Of a stretch of DNA of 34,215 nucleotides, positions 1 to 12,400 are shown piece after piece; position 1 is the first letter of the stretch, and each line of letters begins with the position of its first letter. The translations under genes were made by a program, and so were the position numbers. Location: contig JAJZEB010000024.1 in NCBI GenBank assembly GCA_021805805.1, positions 1 through 34,215 on the forward strand. The letters are read 5' to 3'. The notes under the pieces were generated by a model that was given only the letters and a program-made list of their open reading frames with translations, was not told where the DNA came from and did not search any database. Origin of the DNA: Pseudomonadota bacterium (GTDB lineage: Bacteria > Pseudomonadota > Gammaproteobacteria > Burkholderiales > Burkholderiaceae_C).

Positions 1-1
1 G

Positions 2-3127
<3,126 letters not shown>

Positions 3128-3152
3128 CGCACGCGACGTTTGAGGAAAGATC

Positions 3153-4640
3153 ATGGGAAAAATGACCGGCTTCATCGAATTCGAGCGCCAGGAAGAGACC
3201 TACGAGGCCCCGGCCGAGCGAGTTCGGCACTGGAAGGAATTTGTCCACCAGCTTCCCGACGACCAGGCGCGCACCCAGGCCGGGAGGTGCATGGACTGTG
3301 GTATTCCGTTCTGCAACAACGGCTGTCCGGTGAACAACATCATTCCGGACTTCAACGACCTGGTCTGGCATGCCGACTGGCGTGCCGCGCTCGATACCCT
3401 GCACTCGACCAACAATTTCCCCGAGTTCACCGGGCGCATCTGCCCGGCGCCGTGCGAGGCTGCCTGCACCCTGGGCATCAATGCGCGGCCGGTGGGAATC
3501 AAGTCGATCGAGCACGCCATCATCGACAAGGGCTGGGACATGGGTTGGGTGCGGCCGCAGCCGCCGGCGGCGCGCAGCGGTCGACGCGTGGCGATCGTCG
3601 GCTCGGGCCCGGCCGGGCTGGCCGCCGCGCAGCAGCTCGCGCGCGCCGGTCATGACGTGACGGTGTTCGAGAAGAATGACCGCATCGGCGGCCTGCTGCG
3701 CTACGGCATCCCCGACTTCAAGCTCGACAAGCGCCACATCGACCGCCGCATCGAGCAAATGCAGGCCGAAGGCGTTCGTTTCGTCACCGGCACGCTGATC
3801 GGCGCGCTGCCGAGCGAAGGCGCCGGGGCCACGGTGACCAACTGGTCCAGGCAGCAGCGCGCGGCCGGCGAACTGCTGGCCGAGTTCGACGCCGTGCTGC
3901 TGGCCGGCGGCTCCGAGCAGCCGCGCGACCTGCCGGTGCCCGGGCGCGAGCTCGACGGCATCCACTTCGCGATGGAGTTCCTGCCGCAGCAAAACAAGGT
4001 CAACGCCGGCGACAAGATCAAGGGCCAGCTGCTGGCGGCCGGCAAGCACGTGGTGGTGATCGGTGGCGGCGATACCGGCAGCGACTGCGTGGGCACCAGC
4101 AACCGCCATGGGGCCGCGTCGGTGACCCAGTTCGAGCTGCTGCCGCAGCCGCCCGAGGTCGAGAACAAGCCGCTGGTGTGGCCGTACTGGCCGATCAAGC
4201 TGCGCACCTCGAGCAGCCATGACGAAGGCTGCGCGCGCGACTGGTCGGTGGCGACCAAGTCCTTCGTTCCCGGCACCGGCAAGGACAAGAACCGGGTCAA
4301 GGCGATCCAGGCCTGCCGCGTCGCGTGGAAGGACGGGCGCATGCAGGAAGTCCCGGGAAGCGAGTTCACGCTGCAGGCCGATCTGGTGCTGCTGGCGATG
4401 GGGTTCGTGCACCCGCTGGGAAGCGTGCTCGACGCGTTCGGTGTCGAGCGCGACGCGCGCGGCAACGCGGCGGCGACGACCGACGACGCGCGCGGCTATG
4501 CGACCAATGTTCCCAAGCTGTTCGCCGCCGGCGACATGCGCCGCGGTCAGAGCCTGGTGGTGTGGGCGATCCGCGAAGGCCGCCAGGCGGCGCGCGAGAT
4601 CGATCGTTTCCTGATGGGAGCGACCGAGCTGCCGCGCTGA
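3153..4640 (+). CDS. gltD: Glutamate synthase (NADPH) small subunit
   Basis: A 495-residue protein, the usual length for GltD. It takes electrons from NADPH through FAD and 4Fe-4S centres to the GltB subunit. The N-terminal cysteine clusters [14 protein letters not shown] (about residues 47-60) and CPAPCEAAC (about 97-105) supply the iron-sulfur centres. [13 protein letters not shown] at about residue 150 is the FAD dinucleotide fold, and [11 protein letters not shown] at about 305 is the NADPH fold. The start at 3153 is preceded by GAGGAAAG at a good Shine-Dalgarno distance. The gene sits 25 bases behind gltB in the same direction, the classical gltBD order. Confidence 0.97.
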   Translation: MGKMTGFIEFERQEETYEAPAERVRHWKEFVHQLPDDQARTQAGRCMDCGIPFCNNGCPVNNIIPDFNDLVWHADWRAALDTLHSTNNFPEFTGRICPAPCEAACTLGINARPVGIKSIEHAIIDKGWDMGWVRPQPPAARSGRRVAIVGSGPAGLAAAQQLARAGHDVTVFEKNDRIGGLLRYGIPDFKLDKRHIDRRIEQMQAEGVRFVTGTLIGALPSEGAGATVTNWSRQQRAAGELLAEFDAVLLAGGSEQPRDLPVPGRELDGIHFAMEFLPQQNKVNAGDKIKGQLLAAGKHVVVIGGGDTGSDCVGTSNRHGAASVTQFELLPQPPEVENKPLVWPYWPIKLRTSSSHDEGCARDWSVATKSFVPGTGKDKNRVKAIQACRVAWKDGRMQEVPGSEFTLQADLVLLAMGFVHPLGSVLDAFGVERDARGNAAATTDDARGYATNVPKLFAAGDMRRGQSLVVWAIREGRQAAREIDRFLMGATELPR

Positions 4641-4662
4641 GGCGCGGCGCACGCACGGGCCG

Positions 4663-5274
4663 ATGCGCGCGTTCGATCCGGAACTGCTCGAAGCGTCGGG
4701 GCGCGACGCGCAGCAGTTGTACGCCCAGGCCCTGGCGGCGATGCCGCCCGGCGACCTCTGGGTGTTCGGCTACGGATCGCTGATCTGGAACCCCGAAGTC
4801 GCGCACGACGCCCGTCGCGCAGCGCGCGCGTGGGGCTGGCAGCGCGGACTGTGCATGTGGTCGCACGTCAACCGCGGCACCGTGCAGCGCCCGGGGCTGG
4901 TGTTCGCGCTGGTTCCGGGCGGATCGTGCCAGGGCATCGTGCTGCGCGTCCCGCGCGCGCGCGCCGAGGCCGAACTGCAGCGGCTGTGGCAGCGCGAAAT
5001 GCCCAGCCCGGTCTATGACCCGCGCTGGCTGCGCTGCCGCACGCCCGGCGGCGACGTGCGCGCGCTGGCGTTCACGCTGTCGCGCGCAAGCCCGAGCCAC
5101 GCCGGGCGGCTCGATGCCGATGCCTTGCTGCCGATCCTGCGCGACAGCCGCGGGCGCTACGGCAGCACGCTCGAGTACGTGTTGCGCACTGCGCAGGCAC
5201 TGCGTGCCGAAGGCATCCGCGACCGCGCGCTCGAGCGCATCGTGCAACTGGCCGAAGCGGCAGGGCTGCGCTGA
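4663..5274 (+). CDS. ChaC-type gamma-glutamylcyclotransferase
   Basis: A 203-residue protein of the ChaC/GCG family. Family members cleave glutathione into 5-oxoproline and Cys-Gly in the cytosol. The substrate-binding signature VFGYGSLIWNPEV occurs near residue 30, followed by the family features WSHVNRGT and PGLVFAL and a candidate catalytic glutamate in REMPSPVYDPRW near residue 110. It starts 22 bases after gltD with no obvious strong ribosome site, so translational coupling to gltD is likely. A link to glutamate metabolism (glutathione turnover feeding the glutamate pool) is inference from position. It converges on the membrane protein at 5284, with only 9 bases between the stop codons. 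Confidence 0.88.
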   Translation: MRAFDPELLEASGRDAQQLYAQALAAMPPGDLWVFGYGSLIWNPEVAHDARRAARAWGWQRGLCMWSHVNRGTVQRPGLVFALVPGGSCQGIVLRVPRARAEAELQRLWQREMPSPVYDPRWLRCRTPGGDVRALAFTLSRASPSHAGRLDADALLPILRDSRGRYGSTLEYVLRTAQALRAEGIRDRALERIVQLAEAAGLR

Positions 5275-5283
5275 ACGCCCGGC

Positions 5284-6402
5284 TCAGCCGATGCGTCGCA
5301 GCGCCGCGACGGCAACCAGCAGCAGCGCGGCAGCGCCGGGCGCGCGCAGCATCGGCTCGATCGCGGCATTCGGCAGCAACCCGACCGCGAAGGCTGCTGC
5401 GAACGTGCCGATGCCGAATCCCGCGCTCCAGCCGCGACTGGTCTGCACGCGTGCTGCGCTGCTGCGGCCGAGCACAGGCTCGGTGGTGCTGCCGCCGAGC
5501 AGCAAGCCGACGCCGAGCAGCAAGGCCGCGACACCCGGCGCCGCGAACAGCACCAGTGCGGCAAGTCCGGTCGCCAACAGCGCTGTCCATTGCAGCCACG
5601 AGACGACGCGCGCGCTGGGCCGCGCGACGAGCAGCCGTGCGATCTTCGCCGCTCCGAGCATGGCGCCGAGCAGCAGCGCGACCAGCAGCGGGGACAGATA
5701 CATGCCGCTCGGCCCCAGGCAGACGAACGCCGCCTGCAGGGCCGGCAACGCCGCGCTGGCGCTCGCCCAGCCGCGCAGTGTCGATGCGATGACCAGCAGC
5801 GCGGGCGCGCGGGTCGTGCCTGGCCTGGGTGCTGCGGGCGCCGGAACCGATCGCGCGAGCCAGGCCGCGAACAGCCACAGCGCGACCGCGGCGGTGACCG
5901 AGGCCGTCACGGCCAGCGGTACGCTGGCCGTGACGCCCACGCCGAAGCCTAGCCAGCGGCATACCGCAGCCACGGTGCCGCGCCGCATGCGGGCTTGCGG
6001 CAGGCTGCCACGCGCCAGCGCGATGCGCTGCGCCAGCAGCGCGTAACCGCTGCCCAGGCCGAGCAGCGCGCTGGCGGCACTGGCGGCAAGCAGCGACCAG
6101 CCGGTGCCGCCGCCGGCGGCAGCCAGCGCGGTGGCCGCCGCGCACAGTGGCAATGCGTGTCGCGCCACCGACGCACGGGTGCCCAGCAACGCGGCACAGA
6201 CCGTGTGCGCGGCAGCGTACAGCAGCAGCGGCCAGGCCACGAGCAGCCCCGGCATGCGGTCGAGCAGGACTCCGGCGGCCAGCCCCGTGGCGATCGCGCC
6301 GGCAAGCAACGCGCCGAACAGCGCCGCCAAAGGCATCCGCACGGCGTCGCGCCGGTTGCGGCGCGGCACCATCGGCAAGACGAATGCACTGCGCGCATGC
6401 AT
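5284..6402 (-). CDS. Multi-pass inner-membrane protein, MFS-like
   Basis: A 372-residue protein made almost wholly of alternating hydrophobic segments and short basic loops, consistent with roughly ten to twelve transmembrane helices. I see no diagnostic transporter motif, so a major-facilitator-type fold is a guess from length and helix pattern; substrate and direction are unknown. The start at 6402 is chosen because GGGGAG lies about nine bases upstream on the coding strand. It lies 81 bases downstream of the anti-sigma gene on the same strand, so it is probably the third gene of the sigma/anti-sigma unit and may belong to the same stress response. That gap is very GC-rich with self-complementary runs and could reduce read-through. 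Confidence 0.7.
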   Translation of the reverse strand: MHARSAFVLPMVPRRNRRDAVRMPLAALFGALLAGAIATGLAAGVLLDRMPGLLVAWPLLLYAAAHTVCAALLGTRASVARHALPLCAAATALAAAGGGTGWSLLAASAASALLGLGSGYALLAQRIALARGSLPQARMRRGTVAAVCRWLGFGVGVTASVPLAVTASVTAAVALWLFAAWLARSVPAPAAPRPGTTRAPALLVIASTLRGWASASAALPALQAAFVCLGPSGMYLSPLLVALLLGAMLGAAKIARLLVARPSARVVSWLQWTALLATGLAALVLFAAPGVAALLLGVGLLLGGSTTEPVLGRSSAARVQTSRGWSAGFGIGTFAAAFAVGLLPNAAIEPMLRAPGAAALLLVAVAALRRIG

Positions 6403-6483
6403 CGGTACGGACTCCCCGGGCCAGGGCGCGGCCCTCGCCCTTGGATGCGGAGGGTGCCCGGGTAGTTCCGCGCGCGCCGGCAG

Positions 6484-6687
6484 TCAGTCGTCGCCGCGGT
6501 AGCTGCGCCAGGCTTTCAGCGCGTCGCGCATGGTGGTGATCTCCTGCGCGAAATTCGGGCATGCCTTGCACACCGCCAGGTGCAGCCGAAGCGCCACGCG
6601 CTCGAGCGGGCGCAGCGCGCGGTCCTCGCGGGCGAGGATCAGCGCGGCGGCTTCGCGACAGCTTCGGCGAAGCGGATAGCGCATCAT
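6484..6687 (-). CDS. Small zinc-binding (ZAS/zf-HC2) anti-sigma factor
   Basis: A 67-residue protein beginning MMRYPLRR. It carries the zinc anti-sigma signature H36-x3-C40-x2-C43 (HLAVCKAC), known from ChrR/RsrA/MseR-type proteins that hold an ECF sigma factor in an inactive complex. No membrane segment is present, so it should act in the cytosol. The ATG at 6687 overlaps the stop codon of the sigma gene by four bases (ATGA), and GGGGAG lies just upstream, so synthesis is coupled to the sigma factor. Longer in-frame starts exist upstream but would run through the sigma gene and were rejected. The short length matches single-domain anti-sigma factors of Neisseria and related bacteria. Confidence 0.87.
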   Translation of the reverse strand: MMRYPLRRSCREAAALILAREDRALRPLERVALRLHLAVCKACPNFAQEITTMRDALKAWRSYRGDD

Positions 6688-7256
6688 GGCCTGCTCCCCA
6701 GCGTGTTGCCGAACCAGTCGAGCTGCAGGCACTCGCGCAGCCGCATGCGCGCGCGACTGAGCATGGTCCACAGGTTCGCCGGCGAGATCGCAAGCTCGTC
6801 GCAGATCGCCGAGCTGTCGAGTTCGAGCCACTCGCGCATCAGGAACACCCGTCCGAGGCGTTCGGGAAGGCGTTCCATGCACGCTTCGAGCACGGCGAGG
6901 AACTGGCGCTGCTGCAAGGCTTCGTGCGGCTGCGACCAGACTTGCGGCATTGCGCGGAAATGGCCGTCGGCGGCGAACACCAGGTCATCGATGTCGGTGT
7001 CGCCGTCGTCATCGTCGCCCAGGCAAGCCTCGCGCTGGCGCAACCGCAGTTGATCGATCACCTTGTGCCGCAGGATGCTGATCAGCCAGGTCTTGAGCTG
7101 CGCGCGTCCGTCGAAGCGTGCCGCGCCTTCGAGCGCTGCCAGCACGGTTTCCGACACCGCGTCTTCGGCCCAGTGCGCGTTGCGCAGCTGCAACTGGGCC
7201 AGGCGGAGCAGGCTGGGGCGCAAGGCTTCGATTCGGCTGCTCAGGTCCGGTTCCAT
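6684..7256 (-). CDS. ECF-family RNA polymerase sigma factor
   Basis: A 190-residue sigma-70-family protein from the ATG at 7256 ([12 protein letters not shown]). Region 2 spans about residues 13-72, including the core-binding segment around [15 protein letters not shown] and the promoter-melting part [21 protein letters not shown] in two pieces. Region 4 spans about 128-182, with the helix-turn-helix [19 protein letters not shown] and RARMRLREC. An acidic linker ([12 protein letters not shown]) separates them. The upstream in-frame extension overlaps pdxH and was rejected. It is followed with a four-base overlap by a zinc anti-sigma factor, so activity is probably set by sequestration, likely responsive to thiol oxidation or zinc. 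It is divergent from pdxH with 51 bases between starts. Confidence 0.92.
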   Translation of the reverse strand: MEPDLSSRIEALRPSLLRLAQLQLRNAHWAEDAVSETVLAALEGAARFDGRAQLKTWLISILRHKVIDQLRLRQREACLGDDDDGDTDIDDLVFAADGHFRAMPQVWSQPHEALQQRQFLAVLEACMERLPERLGRVFLMREWLELDSSAICDELAISPANLWTMLSRARMRLRECLQLDWFGNTLGSRP

Positions 7257-7295
7257 GATGCGCCCGATTCTTCCACAGAATGCAAGGCCGTTGCC

Positions 7296-7301
7296 TATAC
7301 T
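7296..7301 (+). promoter_or_regulatory. -10 element of a possible leaderless pdxH promoter
   Basis: TATACT lies exactly six bases before the pdxH ATG at 7308. A start seven bases after the hexamer would be the A of the ATG, giving a leaderless message. No Shine-Dalgarno is visible before pdxH. A clear -35 is not seen; TTCCAC at 7271 is a weak candidate. Confidence 0.45.
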
Positions 7302-7307
7302 GGCGCG

Positions 7308-7946
7308 ATGAACTCGCTGGCCGATCTTCGCAAGGACTATTCGCGCGCCGAATTCGACGAAACACACGCCGATGCCGACCCACTGCGCCAGTTCGAGCGC
7401 TGGCTCGGCGAGGCTGTGCGGGCCGAGGTTCCCGAGCCCAATGCGATGACCCTGGCCACCGTCGGCGACGACGGCAGGCCGTCGACTCGGGTGGTGCTGA
7501 TCAAGGCGGTCGACTCCCGCGGCATTGTCTGGTTCACGAACTACGCCAGCCGCAAGGGGCGCGAGCTGGCTTGCCATCCGTTCGCTGCCTTGCAGTTCCA
7601 TTGGGTCGAGCTCGAGCGGGTGGTGCGAATCGAGGGCGACGTGGAGCGGGTCGATGAAGCCGAGTCGGACGCGTATTTCGCCAGCCGGCCGCTGGCCTCG
7701 CGCATCGGCGCGTGGGCTTCGGCGCAGAGCGAGCCGATCGAATCGCGTGCGGTGCTGCTGCGCCGCGCAGCCGAGTTCGGTCTGAAGTTCGGCCTGCATC
7801 CGCCGCGCCCGCCGCACTGGGGCGGGTTCAGGCTGCGGCCGCTGGCGTGGGAATTCTGGCAGGGCCGCCCGTCACGCCTGCACGATCGCGTGGCGTACCG
7901 GCAACGGCCTGAAGGCGGCTGGCTGCGCCAGCGGCTTGCGCCGTGA
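7308..7946 (+). CDS. pdxH: Pyridoxamine 5'-phosphate oxidase
   Basis: A 212-residue FMN enzyme that oxidises pyridoxine or pyridoxamine 5'-phosphate to pyridoxal phosphate, the last step of vitamin B6 coenzyme synthesis and salvage. Signatures are [19 protein letters not shown] with VVLIK (FMN and substrate site, about residues 42-66), [13 protein letters not shown] (about 73-85), [15 protein letters not shown] (about 125-139) and the C-terminal family motif [14 protein letters not shown] (about 183-196). The start at 7308 gives the normal length and N-terminus ([11 protein letters not shown]); the frame remains open far upstream but that part overlaps the divergent sigma gene. The supply of PLP may matter for glyA in this window, though the two genes are 9 kb apart. 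Confidence 0.96.
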   Translation: MNSLADLRKDYSRAEFDETHADADPLRQFERWLGEAVRAEVPEPNAMTLATVGDDGRPSTRVVLIKAVDSRGIVWFTNYASRKGRELACHPFAALQFHWVELERVVRIEGDVERVDEAESDAYFASRPLASRIGAWASAQSEPIESRAVLLRRAAEFGLKFGLHPPRPPHWGGFRLRPLAWEFWQGRPSRLHDRVAYRQRPEGGWLRQRLAP

Positions 7947-7995
7947 CGCCGCGGGCTGCGCAGCGTCTCAGCGAGGATCGATCGGGAGACACACC

Positions 7996-8586
7996 ATGCA
8001 CGACACCACGAAGCTGACGCGCCGCCGCGTCGCGAAGGCGCTGGCGCTGCTGCCGCTGGGCACGGTGCCGCCGGCGCATGCCGCGTCGCGCTCGGATCGG
8101 GCGGCAGCGCGCATCCTGGCGCATCTGGACCTCGCGACCTGCATCGTCGAAGGGCGCGGCCCGAGGCGACTGGTGGTGTTCTTCGATCCGAACTGCCCGT
8201 ACTGCCACCGGTTGTATCAGGCGCTGCGTCCGCTTGTCGGCAGGAACGGCCTGAGCGTGTGCTGGATCGTGCTGGGCATGTTGACCGCGAGCAGCCTGCC
8301 GAAGGCCGCCGCGATGCTGCAGGCTGCCGATCCGTTGCGCGCGTTGCACCGCAACGAGGATGATTACGACTTCGCCGCGAACGGTCAGCCCGGCGGCGGC
8401 ATCGCGCCGGCGCGCAGCATCACGCCGGGCACCCGTGACCGCTTGCAGCGCAACCTGATCCTGTATCACAGCGCGCAGCTCGTCGGCGTGCCGGTGATGG
8501 TCTGGCGCGACGCACACGGCGCGCACCTGAGCGTCGGAGTTCCGTCGGCCTCCGACCTGCGCGCGATCGTCGCGTCGGTTCGCTGA
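7996..8586 (+). CDS. Exported thioredoxin-fold (DsbC/DsbG-like) protein
   Basis: A 196-residue protein with a Tat-like signal peptide: TRRRVAKALALL near the N-terminus, ending near AHA. The mature part carries VVFFDPNCPYCHRLYQ with a CPYC active site of the DsbC/DsbG disulfide isomerase and reductase family, and a cis-proline-like GVPVMVWRD segment near residue 165. It lacks the N-terminal dimerisation domain of full-size DsbC, so it is either a monomeric reductant or uses another partner. The start at 7996 has GGGAGA at a good distance. The gene is 49 bases behind pdxH and converges on msrA. A periplasmic role in repairing oxidised thiols would suit the neighbouring msrA and sigma/anti-sigma genes; that is inference. 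Confidence 0.83.
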   Translation: MHDTTKLTRRRVAKALALLPLGTVPPAHAASRSDRAAARILAHLDLATCIVEGRGPRRLVVFFDPNCPYCHRLYQALRPLVGRNGLSVCWIVLGMLTASSLPKAAAMLQAADPLRALHRNEDDYDFAANGQPGGGIAPARSITPGTRDRLQRNLILYHSAQLVGVPVMVWRDAHGAHLSVGVPSASDLRAIVASVR

Positions 8587-8592
8587 AGGCGC

Positions 8593-9135
8593 TCAGCCCG
8601 GTGCGCGCAGCAGCGAAGCGAACGCGCTGCGCACGGTGTCGAGCTTGGGCCTGATCACGACCTGGCAATAGCCCTGTCCCGGATGCCGCGCGTAGTAGTC
8701 CTGGTGCTCGGCCTCGGCCGGCCAGAACACGCGCAGCGCCTGGACTTCGGTGACGACCTGGGGGCCCATCGCTTCGACCAGAGAGCGCACCTGCGCGCAC
8801 TGCGTCTCGTCGCTGCAATAAATGCCCGAACGGTATTGCGGCCCGACGTCGGCGCCCTGGCGGTCGCGGCTGGTCGGGTCGTGGATGGCGAAGAACACCT
8901 CGAGCACGCGGTGCAGCGGCAGCCGCTGCGGGTCGAAGCGCAGGCGCACGGCCTCGGCGTGCCCGGTGCGCCCGCTGCACACCTCGGCGTAGGTCGGGTT
9001 CGGCAACGCGCCCTGGGCATAGCCGCAGGTGGTCTCGAGCACGCCGTCGAGCGCGCGCAGCGCGGCATCGACGCACCAGAAGCAGCCGCCGGCCAGGGTG
9101 ATGGTCTGCTCGGACGAGGGCGCGTCGGTCGGCAT
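8593..9135 (-). CDS. msrA: Peptide methionine-S-sulfoxide reductase MsrA
   Basis: A 180-residue protein that reduces the S-epimer of methionine sulfoxide in proteins. The active-site signature GGCFWC lies near residue 17, with the family blocks TCGYAQG, NPTYAEVCSGRTGHAEAV and HPGQGYCQVVI, the last holding a likely resolving cysteine. No signal peptide is present, so it is cytosolic. The ATG at 9135 has TGGAG about nine bases upstream; the open frame extends to 9294 but that N-terminus is not family-like. A sigma-70-like promoter about 190 bases upstream implies a long leader. Its position close to a zinc anti-sigma/ECF pair recalls the Neisseria sigma-E/MseR system, which controls msr genes. 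Confidence 0.95.
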   Translation of the reverse strand: MPTDAPSSEQTITLAGGCFWCVDAALRALDGVLETTCGYAQGALPNPTYAEVCSGRTGHAEAVRLRFDPQRLPLHRVLEVFFAIHDPTSRDRQGADVGPQYRSGIYCSDETQCAQVRSLVEAMGPQVVTEVQALRVFWPAEAEHQDYYARHPGQGYCQVVIRPKLDTVRSAFASLLRAPG

Positions 9136-9266
9136 CGTGTTCGGCTCCAGATGGCGTGGAACGAAGAAGGCCGCGTGCCATGATCGGCAACGCGGCCCGT
9201 ACGATTGCGGCTTCGGGGTTCGCTGCCCGACACCGCACCCTGCAGGGATGCAGGGACTCGAGGTTG

Positions 9267-9289
9267 CACAATGGGCTGCGCCCACTGTG
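9267..9289 (-). other. Hairpin in the msrA leader
   Basis: Ten-base arms CACAATGGGC and GCCCACTGTG around the loop TGC, with one A-C mismatch. It lies within the proposed 180-base msrA 5' leader. No T-run follows on either strand, so it is not a typical terminator. A role in RNA stability or attenuation is possible but not shown. Confidence 0.4.
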
Positions 9290-9323
9290 ACCACCGCCGC
9301 GGCTGCACCGCAACGGCCATTCC

Positions 9324-9352
9324 AATGTAGGACTGCAGGCGGCCGGAGTCAA
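9324..9352 (-). promoter_or_regulatory. Candidate sigma-70 promoter for msrA
   Basis: On the minus strand TTGACT (9352-9347) and TACATT (9329-9324) are separated by 17 bases. Transcription would begin near 9317, giving msrA a leader of about 180 bases. Apart from this promoter, the hairpin at 9267 and the tandem repeat at 9375, nothing is seen in the gene-free stretch 9136-9460. Confidence 0.5.
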
Positions 9353-9374
9353 TCAAACTTACAAGGCCGCCATG

Positions 9375-9438
9375 GTCTTGGGCGATCGAAGTCTTGGGCG
9401 ATCGAAGTCTTGGGCGATCGAAGTCTTGGGCGATCAAA
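9375..9438. repeat. Four tandem copies of a 16 bp repeat
   Basis: The unit GTCTTGGGCGATCGAA starts at 9375, 9391, 9407 and 9423. Three copies are identical and the last ends CAAA instead of CGAA. Each of the first three units contains the palindrome CGATCG. The block lies between the stop of the DUF748 gene (9461) and the proposed msrA promoter, outside any gene I accept. Confidence 0.95.
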
Positions 9439-9460
9439 GCGGTCGCTCAGGGATCCATGC

Positions 9461-12400
9461 TCAGGGCAGGCTCAGCGAAAGCATGGCCTGCGGAGCCTCG
9501 GCGCGCAGCAGCGGCGCGCCGATGAACTGCCGCGCGCCGGGAACGCCGCGCGCCTGCAGTGCAGCGCGCAGCGCCACCGCGCGCTGCATGGCCAGCGCAC
9601 GCAGCTGCGCGTCGTCGGCCGGAATCTGGCGCAGCAGCAGCGCGCGCATGGTCGCGACCGGAACGGATTTCGGCAAACCGAGCAGATTGCGCGGCTTGTC
9701 GGGCAACGCGGTCGCGCGGTACAGCGAGGCGAGCGCCGCGTCGCGCTGCGTCGGCGGGATCGCTTGCGCTGCCTGCTCGTCGCGCGGCTGGTGGCGACGC
9801 CAGTGCAGCAGCATGCGGTGCGCGAGCACCGCGTCGCGCAGCGCGTCGCGCTCTGTGGGCGACGCCGTCCCGGTGATCGTCAGGATCAGGTCCGGGCGGT
9901 CGCGCAGCGCCTGCGCGACGCGGTCGAGCAGCGCGCCCGACGAGTCGGGCAGCCGGGCGATTCCAGGAACGAAGGCAATCCGGTCGAGATGCTGTCCCGC
10001 GGCTGCGGCACCGAGGTGCGCGAGCAGCGTGAACGGCGCGGTCAGCGCGCGCTCGAACAGGTTGCGCACCACCCGCGCGGCCAGCGCGGCGAAATTGAAT
10101 TCGGGGTCGTGCAGCGAACCCGAGACCGGGATATCGAGTTCGATTCGTCCCTGCGGGTCCTTCAGCAGCGCCAGCGCCAGCGCCACCGGCAGATGCGTGG
10201 CGTCCGGGCTGTCGACGTGCGCACCGAGCGTGAGCTGGTCGAGGCTCAGGTGATTGTCGGCGCTGAGCTGACCGCCCGGATCGATGCGATAGTGCACATG
10301 CATCGCCAATTGCCCGCGCGCGATGGCGTAGCCGGCGTAGCGCTCGGCATACGGCGACAGTGGCGCGAGCTGGAACTCGCGCAGGCTGCCGACGAGATCG
10401 AGTCGGGGCGGTTGCCGCAGCGGCGCGACGGCGCCGTCGATGCGCACCGGCGCATCGCCCTGCGCGGTCGCGCGCAGCCGCACCGGCGCCAGCGCGCTCG
10501 ACCCGGTGCCGAACGCACCGACGGTGCCTTGCACCCCGAGCAGGCTGGTGGCGTAGTTCGGACGCACGAAATAGTCCGTATAGTCGATTCGACCGTCGCG
10601 CAGCGCAACGCCGCCGATGTGCAGCCGCAGCGCAGCGCCGGCGGGCGCTGCCCGGGCCGGCGCGGCCCTGCGCGCCGGTGGCGCGTGCCAGGCCTGCGTC
10701 AGATTGAGCTGCGCATCGGCGGACAGCACGACGCGGGCGTAGAAGTGCTGCAGCGCAATCTGTCCGATGCTCAGCGAGGTCGGCGCGCGCGGCGCCATGC
10801 GCAGCCGCATGCGCTGCAGCCGCACGCTGCGCCAGCCCAGCAGCGGCTGCCGCGCGGCGTCGACGCTGACGTCGTCGAGCGCGGCGTCGCCATCGAAGCG
10901 CACGGCGCTGCCGCGCAGCGCCAGCTGGCCCTGCGCACTGCCCAGCGCGCGCAGCACCCGCACCGCGACTTCGTGCGGCAGGTATGCCGCGGCACTTTGC
11001 AGCGGCAATCGCTGCGCAGCCAAAGTGCCGCGCAGCCGCAGCGGCGACAGTCCGAAGCGGCCGTCGAAGCGCACGCTGCCGGCCTGCGGCGCGATGCTGG
11101 TCGGCTGCGGCGCCGGAGCATTGCCCAGCGGCAACGGCGGACGTCCGCCCGGCTGCGGCGCCGGCGCCGCAGCCGGCTGCGCCGGTGGCATGCGATCGCG
11201 CACGCGGGCGCTGAAGTGCATCGAGGCCATCGACGACGACGGCCACGCCACGTCGCGCAGCGTCAGCTGCATGCGGTCCATGGCGAGCACGACCGGCGTG
11301 GCCGGCTCGGTGTCGGCCAGGTAGGCGCCGCCGTCGACCACCTGCGCGTCGCGCAGCCGCAGCTGCCACGGACTTCCCGAGGCCGTCGATTTGCGGCCGC
11401 CGGAAGTCGTGTGGTGGATTGCCAAGCCGGCGACCGACCAGCGACCGGCCGCGTCGCGCGACACACTGGCCTGCGGCCGCTGCAGCACCAGCTGCGCGAC
11501 GCTGGCGCGGTGCGCGATCAGATCGACGTGCGCACCGCGCAATACGACGCGTGCTGCACGCAATGCGCCGTGCGGCCCGATCCGCGGCGCGTCCAGCGTG
11601 GCTTGCGCGACCTGCAGCTGCAGGCGGCTCGGCCTTGCCTGCCAGCGCAGCTGCGCGTTGCGCACGTCGAGCAGGCCTTGCGGCAGCAGCGCGCGCAGGC
11701 TCGGCAGATACGGCCCCGCGAGGCGCGGGTCCAGATGCGTGAGCGCAACGTCGAGCCGGGCTTGCGCCAGATCGGCGTCGCCGTGCAACTGCAATCGAGC
11801 CGCTTGCGGCCCGGAGATCGAGGCGGCGAAGGCCACCGGCTGGCGCAGCGGCCACTGCAGAGAGCCGAGCGTGGCGCGCGACACCTGCCAGCGCCAGTCG
11901 ACGCCGACGCCGGGATCGGACCAGTGCAGCGAGCCATCTTGAAGCGCGGCGCCTGCCCATGTCACCGCCCATGTCGGCGCGGCGCTTTGCTTGCCGGCGC
12001 GCCCGCCGGGCGCCTTCGCGCTGCCCGAAGCGGCGCTGCCGGGCGCGGCGCCCGCGGTCGGCAGCGCGCCGCGGCGCAGATGCACGCGCAGGCCATCGAT
12101 CTGCAGCGCGCCCAGCGTGGCGCGGTGCGCCGCCGGCAGCACCCGCTGCAGGACCAGCGCTGCGCTGCGCCAGCCTCCGAGCGCGGTGCCGGCGCGGTCG
12201 TCGACGCGTGCGTCGTCGATGCGCACGCTGCCGCCGATGGCCGGCGCCGCCAGCGACCCGGACAACTGCAGCGCCACGCTCAGGCTGCCGTTGCGCAGGT
12301 GCACGGGCAGGCCGATCGGCTGGTAGCCGGCCAGCGGTTGCAGCGCAAGCCCCTGCAGCGTCAACCGACCGCGCAGCGTTCCCGCGGCGCGCATCGGCGT

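Noticed and set aside
9375-9438. CRISPR array
   Set aside because: The 16 bp units are directly contiguous with no unique spacers, and no cas gene is in the window.
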